DNA of 64,000 bases from Flavobacterium geliluteum (GTDB lineage: Bacteria; Bacteroidota; Bacteroidia; Flavobacteriales; Flavobacteriaceae). This document shows, piece by piece, positions 55,187-63,761 of the stretch. The translations under genes were made by a program, and so were the position numbers. The DNA is taken from assembly GCF_017948595.1 (NCBI RefSeq), contig NZ_JAGFBV010000003.1, positions 62,001-126,000 on the forward strand. The letters are read 5' to 3'. The stretch's first letter is position 1. Every line of letters starts with the position of its first letter. The notes under the pieces are model-generated. The model worked only from the letters and a program-made list of their open reading frames with translations, ran no database searches and was not told the origin of the DNA.

Positions 55187-56929
55187 ATGAAAAATAAAAT
55201 AATAGTAACAGCTCTTGCATTCGGTTTATTATTTACTTGGAGTTGTACCGACTTGGAAGAAAAAGTATTAGATGAATCGTTGAATGGCAGCGGTCAAGGA
55301 GATGCAATTAGTGGTGCAATTGCTCCGGCTTATGGTCAATTAAAAGCGACTTGGATACACACCAACAACTTTGGTTTGCAGTTAATTGCCAGTGATGAAG
55401 GTATTTTACCTTACAGAGGAGGAACAGATTGGTATGATGGCGGTAAGTATCTGGCTGTACACGCACATACTACCACACCTACAAACGATTTGGTTACAAG
55501 TACATGGAATGAGCTTACAAAAAACATTTCCAGAACATTGTCTGCTATTGAAGTATTGACTCCTCTTGCAAAAAGCGGAAATGCAGAGGCTCAGGGAGCA
55601 TTGTACGAAATGAAAGCCTTGAGAGCTTACCTTAATATGCTTACCTTGGACAGTTGGGGAATTGTGTTTAAAAAAGAATCATCAGCGAGTACTTCAGAAA
55701 TACTTCGCGGAACAGAAGCAGTTTCTTATATCGAAAGTGAGTTATTGTCTGTAGCCGATGTTATTAATACGACCAAAGGACCAGGAAGAATGACGCAGGC
55801 TGCCGTTTGGGGACTTCTTGCCAGATTGAATCTGAATGCTGCAGTTTACCGTGATCCTTATGGTACACCTACATTTGCTGCTGCCGATATGGATAAGGTA
55901 ATTAAATACACTGATAACATTATTAATTCTGGTAAATTTAGCTTATCTCCTGAGTATTTTGACCTTTTTGACGATGCGAACAATTCAAATAAAGAATTAA
56001 TTTTTGCTTTAGATCAGCGCGGAGTTTTAAGAGATGAAAATAACCGTTGGGCTTACTGGTCAATTCCGGGCTCAATGTTCCCTAGACCGGAATCAATTAA
56101 TGCAGATGGAACAGATGGTCCGGCCATTACTTCAGATTTCTATCAGACATGGGTTGATGCTTATGGTAACGTAGATCCTGCCGATGCCGACTCGAGATTT
56201 TACAAGAACAATGCACAAGTACCAGCAAATTTGAAGGATCTTACTGGGCTTTCACCTTTAAACGATCAAAATCATTATTACTGTGTAAAAGGAGAAGATT
56301 TTGAAATTGACAGAGGAATTATGAGAGGTATTCCTTGGGCAGCAAGAAAAGATGCTAATGGTGCATTTTTTAAATGCGATGGCGGGTACAGAATTTATCC
56401 TGTTAAACAAATAAAAGGGAACGGTCCTGATAAAAATGTGGGTTACGTTAATCTTACTCTTCAGGTAGATTTTACTAAAGAGGGCAGTATGCACTATTCT
56501 GGATATAGAGTCTCTAAATACCAATTTAGTCACACTTCTCCTGATGGAAATTATTTTAGTAGCGTAGATATGGTACTGCTTAGATATGCTGAAATTTTTA
56601 TGATGCGTGCCGAAGCCAAATTAAGAAAAGGAGATACCGCTGGTGCATTAGCAGATATGAATACCGTAAGAACTTCAAGAACTGCCCGTGCTCCAATTCC
56701 AGCGGCACTTCCAACGATCAATTTAGATATTTTGTACAGAGAATATGGTTTTGAATTTTACTGGGAAGGTCTAAGAAGAACCAATCAAATACGTTTTGGA
56801 CATTATGAGGACAAATGGACTGAAAAAACAGATGCAGATGTAAATCATAGATTGTTCCCAATTCCTCAAGTTGCTATTGACGGGGCTTCTAACACTCCTG
56901 GATATTTAGTACAAAATAAAGGATACTAA
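55187..56929 (+). CDS. SusD-family substrate-binding lipoprotein
   Basis: The lipoprotein signal ends at Cys20 (FTWSC). The 580-residue protein has the TPR-like SusD/RagB fold, with LRAYLNMLTLDSWG, AVWGLLARLNLNAAVY, YAEIFMMRAEAKLR and ILYREYGFEFYWEGLRRTNQIRFG near the C-terminus. It caps the SusC barrel at the cell surface and binds the cargo. The substrate is unknown; clusters of aromatic residues typical of glycan sites cannot be judged without structure. A perfect inverted repeat follows the stop. Confidence 0.95.
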   Translation: MKNKIIVTALAFGLLFTWSCTDLEEKVLDESLNGSGQGDAISGAIAPAYGQLKATWIHTNNFGLQLIASDEGILPYRGGTDWYDGGKYLAVHAHTTTPTNDLVTSTWNELTKNISRTLSAIEVLTPLAKSGNAEAQGALYEMKALRAYLNMLTLDSWGIVFKKESSASTSEILRGTEAVSYIESELLSVADVINTTKGPGRMTQAAVWGLLARLNLNAAVYRDPYGTPTFAAADMDKVIKYTDNIINSGKFSLSPEYFDLFDDANNSNKELIFALDQRGVLRDENNRWAYWSIPGSMFPRPESINADGTDGPAITSDFYQTWVDAYGNVDPADADSRFYKNNAQVPANLKDLTGLSPLNDQNHYYCVKGEDFEIDRGIMRGIPWAARKDANGAFFKCDGGYRIYPVKQIKGNGPDKNVGYVNLTLQVDFTKEGSMHYSGYRVSKYQFSHTSPDGNYFSSVDMVLLRYAEIFMMRAEAKLRKGDTAGALADMNTVRTSRTARAPIPAALPTINLDILYREYGFEFYWEGLRRTNQIRFGHYEDKWTEKTDADVNHRLFPIPQVAIDGASNTPGYLVQNKGY

Positions 56930-56949
56930 ATTCTGTAAATTATATATTT

Positions 56950-57003
56950 AATTTGAAGGCTTCAGGTTTTCTTTTATTGAGATAACCCAATAGCCTTCAA
57001 ATT
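56950..57003 (+). terminator. 12-base perfect inverted repeat after susD
   Basis: AATTTGAAGGCT (56950-56961) and AGCCTTCAAATT (56992-57003) pair perfectly around a 30-base loop. The following sequence has only short T-runs. It may be a leaky terminator or RNA-stability hairpin that lowers phosphatase expression relative to susCD. Confidence 0.45.
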
Positions 57004-57019
57004 TCTAATTCTTATAAAA

Positions 57020-58012
57020 ATGAAAATACCAGTACTGCAAAAAAATATGTTCAAAGTATTTGTGTGCCTATTCTCTATCAATTTTGCTTCTGCTCAAACA
57101 AAAGATACAAGTGTAAAAAAATATCCCAATGCTCTTAATTTTATTGTAATGGGAGATTGGGGCAGATTTGGCGAAGACCATCAAATTCCTGTAGCCAAGC
57201 AAATGGGCATTACTGCTACAGCGATTAATCGTGATTTTATAATTTCTACAGGAGATAACTTCTATCCGGTAGGCGTTGCAAGTGAATTTGATCCGCAGTG
57301 GAAATCTTCTTATGAAGATATTTATACCGATTTTTCATTGCATTGGAACTGGTATCCGGTGTTAGGAAATCATGATTATGCCGGTAATCCGGATGCGCAG
57401 GTTGCTTACTCTAAAATAAGTCGTCGCTGGAATATGCCAGCCCGATATTATAGCAAGACATTTAATATAAACGGAGATTCAAACCAACAGGTATTAATCG
57501 CTTTTATAGACACGAATCCTTTAATTCCTGCATTTTATGAAAATGATGTGTATGGTAAAAATGTAATTTCACAAGATACCACTGCACAAAAAAAATGGCT
57601 TATTAAAACCTTGTCAGATGCGCCTAAAAGTGTTAAGTGGAAACTCGTTGTTGGACACCACCCTTTGTTTACCGCAACTTTAAAAAGACGAGAAAGTTAT
57701 GACACGAAGGCAGTGCGTAAATCATTAAAATCCTTATTTGATAAATACGAAGTAGATGCTTACATCGCAGGTCATGATCATGATTTACAGCATTTATTGC
57801 CAGAGGGCAAGACAAATTATTTCGTTTCGGGATCAGCTTCTGAGGCTACTCCCATCGATCAATTGCCAATTAGTAAACTGGCTTCTTCCGAATACGGATT
57901 TATGACATTTTCAGTTCTTCCCGATACATTATATGTGCAAGCGGTTAATGAAAAAGGAGAAGTCATTTACAGTACCGAAATTAAAAAACAAGAAAATCTT
58001 CGACAGAAATAA
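57020..58012 (+). CDS. Secreted purple acid phosphatase (type 5-like metallophosphoesterase)
   Basis: The 330-residue protein matches low-molecular-weight purple acid phosphatases, which hydrolyse phosphate monoesters with a di-metal centre. All ligand motifs are in order: Asp46 (GDWG), Asp79 and Tyr82 (GDNFY), Asn117-His118 (GNHDY), His213 (VVGHHPLF), and His252 and His254 (GHDHDLQ). The Asp-x2-Tyr spacing is that of tartrate-resistant enzymes, with Tyr giving the purple Fe(III) colour. The signal peptide ends near ASAQ26. It lies 90 bases after susD, past an inverted repeat, and is followed by another phosphatase gene. Confidence 0.92.
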   Translation: MKIPVLQKNMFKVFVCLFSINFASAQTKDTSVKKYPNALNFIVMGDWGRFGEDHQIPVAKQMGITATAINRDFIISTGDNFYPVGVASEFDPQWKSSYEDIYTDFSLHWNWYPVLGNHDYAGNPDAQVAYSKISRRWNMPARYYSKTFNINGDSNQQVLIAFIDTNPLIPAFYENDVYGKNVISQDTTAQKKWLIKTLSDAPKSVKWKLVVGHHPLFTATLKRRESYDTKAVRKSLKSLFDKYEVDAYIAGHDHDLQHLLPEGKTNYFVSGSASEATPIDQLPISKLASSEYGFMTFSVLPDTLYVQAVNEKGEVIYSTEIKKQENLRQK

Positions 58013-58335
58013 ATATGCCGAATTTACTTCATGGTAATTTAATCTGTACATATTCTGCTGATAATTTAAGTATTACATAAACAAATTTGCCTTTTTAAAG
58101 CAAGGCGGATAATTAATAATTTTGTTTGTTTTGTTTATTTTTTTTTTGCTGCAGACCTGGTTGGGTCTGCAGCTTTCACAAAAATTGGTATGCAATTTAT
58201 TTTAAAATCAAATTTCTTTTTGCCTCCCAAGGGCTATGTTTTTATGTGTTTTACATAATTCCACCTTTATAATACCCAATTTATATTCTTAATAAAGTTA
58301 CCTACTGCTTTAAAAGAAATGAAACTCAATTTTCA
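58013..58335. other. Intergenic region with strong hairpin
   Basis: The 323 bases hold the hairpin at 58148-58173. No gene was seen, and no promoter with correct spacing was found before the fusion phosphatase gene. Confidence 0.35.
58148..58173. repeat. 10-base perfect hairpin with T-run on the 5' side
   Basis: GCTGCAGACC (58148-58157) and GGTCTGCAGC (58164-58173) flank a 6-base loop. The long T-run lies before the hairpin rather than after it, so it is not a standard terminator on either strand. It could be a processing or anti-termination structure. Confidence 0.55.
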
Positions 58336-60159
58336 ATGAAAAAAATAATCACTCTTTTTTGCCTCCATTTTTTCCTGTCTGTACAAGCGCAGGAATACAG
58401 TTCTTCCAATATTCATTCGCATAACGATTATGCTAGCACACTTCCTTTTTATGGAGCATATTCTAATGAATCGGGAGTTATCGAAGCCGATGTTTTTTTA
58501 GTAAATAATGAATTATTGGTGGCACATACTTCCAAAGAAATTCTCGCTCATAATTCCTTAAAAAGTTTGTATTTGGAACCATTATCTGCTAAATTAAAAA
58601 CTTTAGGAGGAAAAGCATATCAAAGCAATAAGTCTCTGATTGTAATGATTGATGTAAAATCTGAAGCAGATGCTACTCTAAAATTAATTGTTGAACAATT
58701 AAAAACTTTTCCGGAAATAATTTCGAACAAAAACATAAAAATAGTGATTTCAGGCAACAGACCATCTATAGATAAATGGACATCTTATCCCGATTTTATT
58801 TATTTTGACGGAAGGTTCAACGAAACTTATTCTGCATCTGAATTATCTCGTGTAGCGATGATCAGCGAGGATTTGCATAAAATAACAGTTTGGAACGGCA
58901 AAGGTATTTTGACACAAGCCGATTTAGAAAAAATGCAACAGTCGATTAAAAAAGTTCACGATCAAAATAAAAAAGTAAGATTTTGGGCAACGGCGGATAA
59001 TGTCAATACCTGGATGACTTTGATGAATTTAAAAGTTGATTTTATAGCTACAGATAATGTTTTTGGATTAACCCAATTCATCAAAAACATCAAAACTACT
59101 TTTTATCAAAATACGGAATTTCATCAGGCCTATGTTCCTAAAAATGTTTCGGCTTTCGCCAAAAAGAAACCCAAGAATGTAATTCTGCTCATTGGCGATG
59201 GAATGGGTTTGACTCAGATTTATTCCGGTTATACAGCTAACAAAGGACAGTTGAATCTTTTTAATATTCCGACGCAAGGGCTGTCTATTACCAAATCTTT
59301 AGACAGTTATATTACCGATTCTGCCGCAGGCGCAACGGCTATGGCAACCGGACAAAAAACAAATAACCGTTTTATTAGCGTTGATGAAAACCAAAAACCA
59401 TTGGAACTGATAACACAGCAACTCGCAAAGAATAATTATAAAACTGCGATTATTTCTGCAGGTAATATTACAGATGCAACTCCGGCAGCTTTTTACGCGC
59501 ATCAGCCTGAAAGAAGTTTCAGCGAACCCATAGCGGCAGATTTTATAAATAATCCGTCAGATATTTTAATTGGCGGAGGGTTAAAAGAATTTAAATCGAG
59601 AAAAGATGGTAAGGATCTGGCTAAATTGCTAACAGAAACAGGCTTTACATTTTCAGATAAATTCAATACTCTGGATACCATCAAAAACAATCGATTTGTA
59701 GTTCTGGAAGATGCCTCGGTAGTTTCTATGAAAGATGGGAGAGGAGATTTCTTAGCTCAATCTCTGCTAAAAGCAACTTCGACTTTTGCCAAAACAAAGA
59801 ATCCATTTTTTATTATGTTGGAAGGAGCTCAGATTGATTACGGCGGACATCAAAATAATTTGGAATATGTTGTTCGGGAGATGCTTGACTTTGATAAAGT
59901 AGTAGGGCAGGCAATGGAATTTGTTGATAAAAATCCCGAAACATTATTAATAGTAACTGCTGATCACGAAACGGGCGGTCTTTCCTTAATTGGCGGAAGC
60001 ATTACAGACGGATATGTGCACGGTAGTTTTAGTACAAACGACCATACGGCCGTTCCGGTTCCTGTTTTTGCTTACGGACCTGGTGCTCAAAATTTTATGG
60101 GTGTTTACCAAAATACAGAGATTTACACTAAAATAATGGAAGCACTTTTCAAAAAGTAG
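58336..60159 (+). CDS. Fusion of PLC/GDPD-like phosphodiesterase and alkaline phosphatase
   Basis: After a signal peptide (to about VQAQ19), residues about 25-255 resemble the PLC-like phosphodiesterase superfamily. His27 and His29 (NIHSHNDY), Glu50 and Asp52 (IEADV) and His64 (LLVAHT) sit where catalytic and metal residues are expected. Residues about 278-607 are an alkaline phosphatase of the PhoA type with Asp288 (GDGMG), nucleophile Ser329 (TDSAAGATA), EGAQIDYGGH, TADHETGG and NDHTAVPVPV. The fusion would first open phosphodiesters (glycerophospho- or inositol-type) and then free phosphate from the monoester. It has no T9SS domain and is probably periplasmic. It follows the purple acid phosphatase gene by 323 bases, in the same orientation. 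Confidence 0.88.
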   Translation: MKKIITLFCLHFFLSVQAQEYSSSNIHSHNDYASTLPFYGAYSNESGVIEADVFLVNNELLVAHTSKEILAHNSLKSLYLEPLSAKLKTLGGKAYQSNKSLIVMIDVKSEADATLKLIVEQLKTFPEIISNKNIKIVISGNRPSIDKWTSYPDFIYFDGRFNETYSASELSRVAMISEDLHKITVWNGKGILTQADLEKMQQSIKKVHDQNKKVRFWATADNVNTWMTLMNLKVDFIATDNVFGLTQFIKNIKTTFYQNTEFHQAYVPKNVSAFAKKKPKNVILLIGDGMGLTQIYSGYTANKGQLNLFNIPTQGLSITKSLDSYITDSAAGATAMATGQKTNNRFISVDENQKPLELITQQLAKNNYKTAIISAGNITDATPAAFYAHQPERSFSEPIAADFINNPSDILIGGGLKEFKSRKDGKDLAKLLTETGFTFSDKFNTLDTIKNNRFVVLEDASVVSMKDGRGDFLAQSLLKATSTFAKTKNPFFIMLEGAQIDYGGHQNNLEYVVREMLDFDKVVGQAMEFVDKNPETLLIVTADHETGGLSLIGGSITDGYVHGSFSTNDHTAVPVPVFAYGPGAQNFMGVYQNTEIYTKIMEALFKK

Positions 60160-60169
60160 TTCGTACTTA

Positions 60170-60217
60170 AAAAAAAATCCCTTGTTTAAATTATATTTAA
60201 ACAAGGGAATTTTTTTG
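60170..60217. terminator. Strong bidirectional terminator
   Basis: TCCCTTGTTTAAA (60178-60190) pairs perfectly with TTTAAACAAGGGA (60196-60208), with runs of A before and T after. It lies between convergent genes. Confidence 0.9.
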
Positions 60218-60361
60218 TGAACTCAGAATAAATGAATCTAAACGTCAAAATACATCTTTTTAAATGTTTGATTGTGAGTTTTTTTTTGTTGCTATTTTTT
60301 ATTATCCAGCATAATTTACTAACGATTTGATATAAGGAGATATTAACCTAGTTTGTATGAT

Positions 60362-61360
60362 TTAATGAACATATAGTGTTTCTTTTTGAGTTTCTTCAAT
60401 TTTAAAATGTGGAAGTACTTTTTCCGCAATCAAGGTTAAGGCTTCTTTTAAGGGAGTTTCGGATTTTCTTAAATGAAGTGCCATGTGATTTACACCGGCT
60501 TCTTCATATTGTTTTAAAAGTGTAACCAAGCTATTAACTCCTACGGAACCACCAAATCTATGCGGAATAAGTGGTGCATTCGGATTTTTTAAGAGATTTA
60601 AATGATAAGCCGTAATATAAGGTTTTGTCGCCTGATTGTTATCATATAAAGCATTTTTCCAATCGATAACCAAATTTCGAGTGTCTTCAAGATCTCGTGG
60701 ATAATTAAACCAACCTTGCATGTTTTGAGCGATCCAATTTAAACTTTGTTGTGCTCTTCCGGCTAATATCCATGGGATTTCCTTTTGTGGTTTTGGATAA
60801 ATTTGAATTGTATTCGACAAACCTTCGTAGTATTGATTTAGTTCACTATTGTTTTTCCATGCTTCTTTAATAATATTATGATTAAGAACAAAACGTGCGG
60901 TTCTGGTTTCAAAATCAAAATTAAACAATGGAAATTCAACAGGTCGGTCACCCAATCCTACTCCAAATAAATACCTGCTTTCAGACAAGTTTTCAATTGT
61001 TGCTACAGCTTTTGCTAATTGCAAAGGATCGTGTAAAGGCAGTACTACGGCGGCAGTTCCTATTACAATCGATTTGGTAATTCCGGCAATATAGCCCAAA
61101 TATGCCAATGTATCAAAAATCTGGGCACCATCTCCAAAATTAGGGTCATAGACAGGAACTTCGCGCATCCACAAAGCCGAAAAGCCTAATTCTTCTGCCA
61201 GTTTTATAAGTTCGGTATGCATTTTTATATCGGGAATACCAAAAGGTCTGCCTTCAGTTTTTCTCTTTCTTTCGCCTTCAAGAGACCAATCATTATCTAA
61301 CGGAAATTCTAATCCGATGGTCATTTTTCCTGGATTATGAATTTTACATATTGTTTTCAT
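60362..61360 (-). CDS. LLM-class flavin-dependent oxidoreductase
   Basis: The 332-residue cytoplasmic protein belongs to the bacterial luciferase-like monooxygenase group. Landmarks are MTIGLEFPLDNDWS, KLAEELGFSALWMREVP, GYIAGITKSIVIGTAAVVLPLHDPLQLAKAVATIENLS and FGVGLGDRPVEF. Members use reduced FMN or F420 on varied substrates; which one applies here is not clear. The gene lies 136 bases after the MFS transporter gene on the same strand. The translation could also start at Met13 (MTIGLEF), where the barrel begins. Confidence 0.88.
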   Translation of the reverse strand: MKTICKIHNPGKMTIGLEFPLDNDWSLEGERKRKTEGRPFGIPDIKMHTELIKLAEELGFSALWMREVPVYDPNFGDGAQIFDTLAYLGYIAGITKSIVIGTAAVVLPLHDPLQLAKAVATIENLSESRYLFGVGLGDRPVEFPLFNFDFETRTARFVLNHNIIKEAWKNNSELNQYYEGLSNTIQIYPKPQKEIPWILAGRAQQSLNWIAQNMQGWFNYPRDLEDTRNLVIDWKNALYDNNQATKPYITAYHLNLLKNPNAPLIPHRFGGSVGVNSLVTLLKQYEEAGVNHMALHLRKSETPLKEALTLIAEKVLPHFKIEETQKETLYVH

Positions 61361-61496
61361 TTTTTTCTTAAAATAAATTAGCGGTTACAACAACCCTTGT
61401 ATTTTTAATGTATTCTAGTTAAGAGATACGGTTATGGAAATTATATATCAACCAATCTTGTATCTAATTGGAATGTTTATGAATTTAATTTCTAAG

Positions 61497-62702
61497 TTAC
61501 TTTCTCGAAATTCGAGAACTTATTAGGGTCACTATAATAGCAAGAAAAACAAATAATGCACCGACCCAAGGTGTCGCTTCAAGTCCTAAAGTAGATTCTA
61601 CAACCATTCCGCCAACAAAGGCCCCAATGGCAATCCCCACATTAAAGGCAGCGATATTAAAAGCAGAAGCGACATCTTCGGTTCCTGGTAAATATCTTTC
61701 GGATAGTTGTACCACATACAATTGCAATCCGGGTACATTCGAGAATGATAGTGCTCCCATGATAAATAAAGTTACAATTCCCCAAACGGAATCACTTGCT
61801 GTAAATGTGAAGATCAGCAAGGCGATTGCTTGCAGAATAAACATCCACAATAAGGCTTTCAAAGGATTTTTATTGGATACTTTTCCCCCTATAAGATTTC
61901 CAAACGCAATTGCAATTCCGTATAAAACTAGCACCAAACTCACCATAGATTCTGAAAGCCCTGTAATTTTTTGAAGAATTGGTGATAAATAGGTAAAAGC
62001 AACAAATGTTCCTCCATAACCTAATGTTGTCATTAAGAAAGCCAGCAGTAAACGGCCGTTTGTAATTACTTTAAACTGGTCTTTTATTGCTATTTTTTGT
62101 TCATTTTTTATATGACCTGGGACTAAAATCCAGCTGGAAATTAATCCTATAAGTCCAAGTGCCGCAACTCCAATAAAAGTAGCTCTCCAGCCAAATTGCT
62201 GGCCAATGAATGTTCCAAAAGGAACTCCTGTAACAATTGCAACAGTAAGACCCGTAAACATGATAGAAATTGCCGAAGCTCTTTTATTTTCGGGTACTAA
62301 TGAAGCTGCAATTGTAGATCCTATAGAAAAGAAAACACCGTGTGCAAGTCCGGTAATAATTCTGGCAATAACCAGAGTAATAAATCCCGGTGCAATCGAT
62401 GCCAATCCGTTTCCTAATATGAAAACAATCATTAACCAGATTAATAATTTTTTTCGAGGGATACTGCCTGTTAATGCTGTAAGTACTGGCGCTCCAATGG
62501 CAACGCCTATTGCATACAAGCTGACTAATAATCCAGCAGATGGAATCGTTATATTCAAATCTGTCGCAACAGTTGGTAATAAACCAACGATTACAAACTC
62601 TGTAGTTCCAATACCAAATGCACTAATAGTTAATGCCCATAATGCAGCAGGTATTCCTTTTTTTACTTTTGTGGCAGGATTTATTGCTTCTGTAGTTTTC
62701 AT
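61497..62702 (-). CDS. MFS transporter (DHA1/AraJ-like efflux family)
   Basis: The 401-residue inner-membrane protein has twelve predicted helices. It shows GIGTTEFVIVGLLPTVA in the first helix, GSIPRKKLLIWLMIV (motif A region), ARIITGLAHGVFFSIG (motif B region) and FTGLTVAIVTGVPFGTFIGQ (motif C, typical of drug:proton antiporters). The resemblance is to AraJ/YdhP-type exporters. The substrate is unknown. A Crp-type regulator gene is 245 bases upstream and an LLM oxidoreductase gene follows; together they look like a small chemical-stress set. Confidence 0.9.
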   Translation of the reverse strand: MKTTEAINPATKVKKGIPAALWALTISAFGIGTTEFVIVGLLPTVATDLNITIPSAGLLVSLYAIGVAIGAPVLTALTGSIPRKKLLIWLMIVFILGNGLASIAPGFITLVIARIITGLAHGVFFSIGSTIAASLVPENKRASAISIMFTGLTVAIVTGVPFGTFIGQQFGWRATFIGVAALGLIGLISSWILVPGHIKNEQKIAIKDQFKVITNGRLLLAFLMTTLGYGGTFVAFTYLSPILQKITGLSESMVSLVLVLYGIAIAFGNLIGGKVSNKNPLKALLWMFILQAIALLIFTFTASDSVWGIVTLFIMGALSFSNVPGLQLYVVQLSERYLPGTEDVASAFNIAAFNVGIAIGAFVGGMVVESTLGLEATPWVGALFVFLAIIVTLISSRISRK

Positions 62703-62773
62703 GTTATTATTTTTAAAGTTGCTTCTTATTTACTATGCAAATTTCCGCCGAAAGGGCAACCTGTACGAGGAGG

Positions 62774-62798
62774 TACATCACTATTATAAAGTGATGTA
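62774..62798. promoter_or_regulatory. Operator-like inverted repeat upstream of the MFS gene
   Basis: TACATCACT (62774-62782) and AGTGATGTA (62790-62798) are perfect arms around 7 bases. The site lies 72-96 bases upstream of the transporter start and has no T-run. The size and symmetry suit a dimeric regulator, possibly the Crp-type protein encoded next door. Confidence 0.45.
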
Positions 62799-62947
62799 TG
62801 TCACATTTTTATTCAAAGGTTTGCAAGTTGTTTGCTGAATATTCGGTAGAATTAATGATCAAAGAATGTTTTGGAACATTCTGTTACATGAAAAATAAAT
62901 AAGCCAATTTTAAGAACCACAAAGCTATAATACAGATTCGATTACAA

Positions 62948-63520
62948 TTACCCTTTTAATCGGCTTAAGGTTTCACGGGTTACCCCCAAATAAGAAGCCA
63001 GTAATTTTTTAGGAACTCTTTGTATAAGATGGGGGAGTTTTTTAATTAGGTTGTTATAACGTTCTTCGGCAGTTTCTGTAAGCAAAGACATGATGCGTTG
63101 CTGCAAAGCAATATAACCGTAATGCGATTTAATTCTGAAGAAATTGGTCATTTTTGGTATTTCTTGACACAATCGCTCACGGTTTTCTAATCGAAGACAA
63201 AAAAACTCAGAATCTTCAATACAATCTATAAATAATGTTGCTGGAATCTGGTTCTGAAAAGCCTGAAAATCACTGGTCCAATATTGCTCCATAGCAAACT
63301 GAAGAATGTGTTCTTTGCCTTCACTATCAATCGTATAGGTTTTTAATAATCCTTTGATAACCCAATATTCACTGGGAACTAATTCATCTTTCTGAATAAG
63401 AAATTGATGTTTTTTAAGTGTTTTATATGTAAAGCATTGTGCAACGTACTCCCATTCCTGATCGGTTAACGGACTAATTTCTTCTATGTGTTTTCTGAGT
63501 GCGAGGTAATATTCTTCCAT
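62948..63520 (-). CDS. Crp/Fnr-family transcriptional regulator
   Basis: The 190-residue protein has a cyclic-nucleotide-binding-like beta-roll (about 20-115; FLIQKDELVPSEYWVIKGLLKTY) and a C-terminal helix-turn-helix (about 150-190; ASYLGVTRETLSRLKG). It is shorter than E. coli Crp, as is common for Bacteroidota members, and has no Cys cluster for an iron-sulfur centre. The effector is unknown. TAATTTTG on the minus strand at 63536-63543 could be its -7 element. It lies upstream of the MFS and LLM genes and probably controls them. Confidence 0.9.
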   Translation of the reverse strand: MEEYYLALRKHIEEISPLTDQEWEYVAQCFTYKTLKKHQFLIQKDELVPSEYWVIKGLLKTYTIDSEGKEHILQFAMEQYWTSDFQAFQNQIPATLFIDCIEDSEFFCLRLENRERLCQEIPKMTNFFRIKSHYGYIALQQRIMSLLTETAEERYNNLIKKLPHLIQRVPKKLLASYLGVTRETLSRLKG

Positions 63521-63761
63521 AAATCAAGTAAAACACAAAATTAGTGAAATTATTTTCAGCAGTTATCTCAATAAAAAAGATTACTAGATCCGGACATAAT
63601 TATAGAAGACAAAATAGATTATTGAATTTTGTAATCGGACTAAAATTGGCGTTGGTCGATACTATTTATCATTCGGTATAAAAAATAGATTGCAGCTGAA
63701 ATAATGTATCTAAATTGTGGTATATATTAATCAAATTCAATTAATTAACACAAAAAAAAAG

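Noticed and set aside
48329..56929. Interpretation of the SusC/SusD locus as a glycan utilisation locus
   Set aside because: No glycoside hydrolase, polysaccharide lyase or carbohydrate esterase lies in or beside it; the only enzymes are phosphatases.
62206..62838. 210-codon plus-strand open frame opposite the MFS gene
   Set aside because: It is antisense to a clear transporter gene. Its composition mirrors membrane-helix codons and it runs on into the regulatory inverted repeat.
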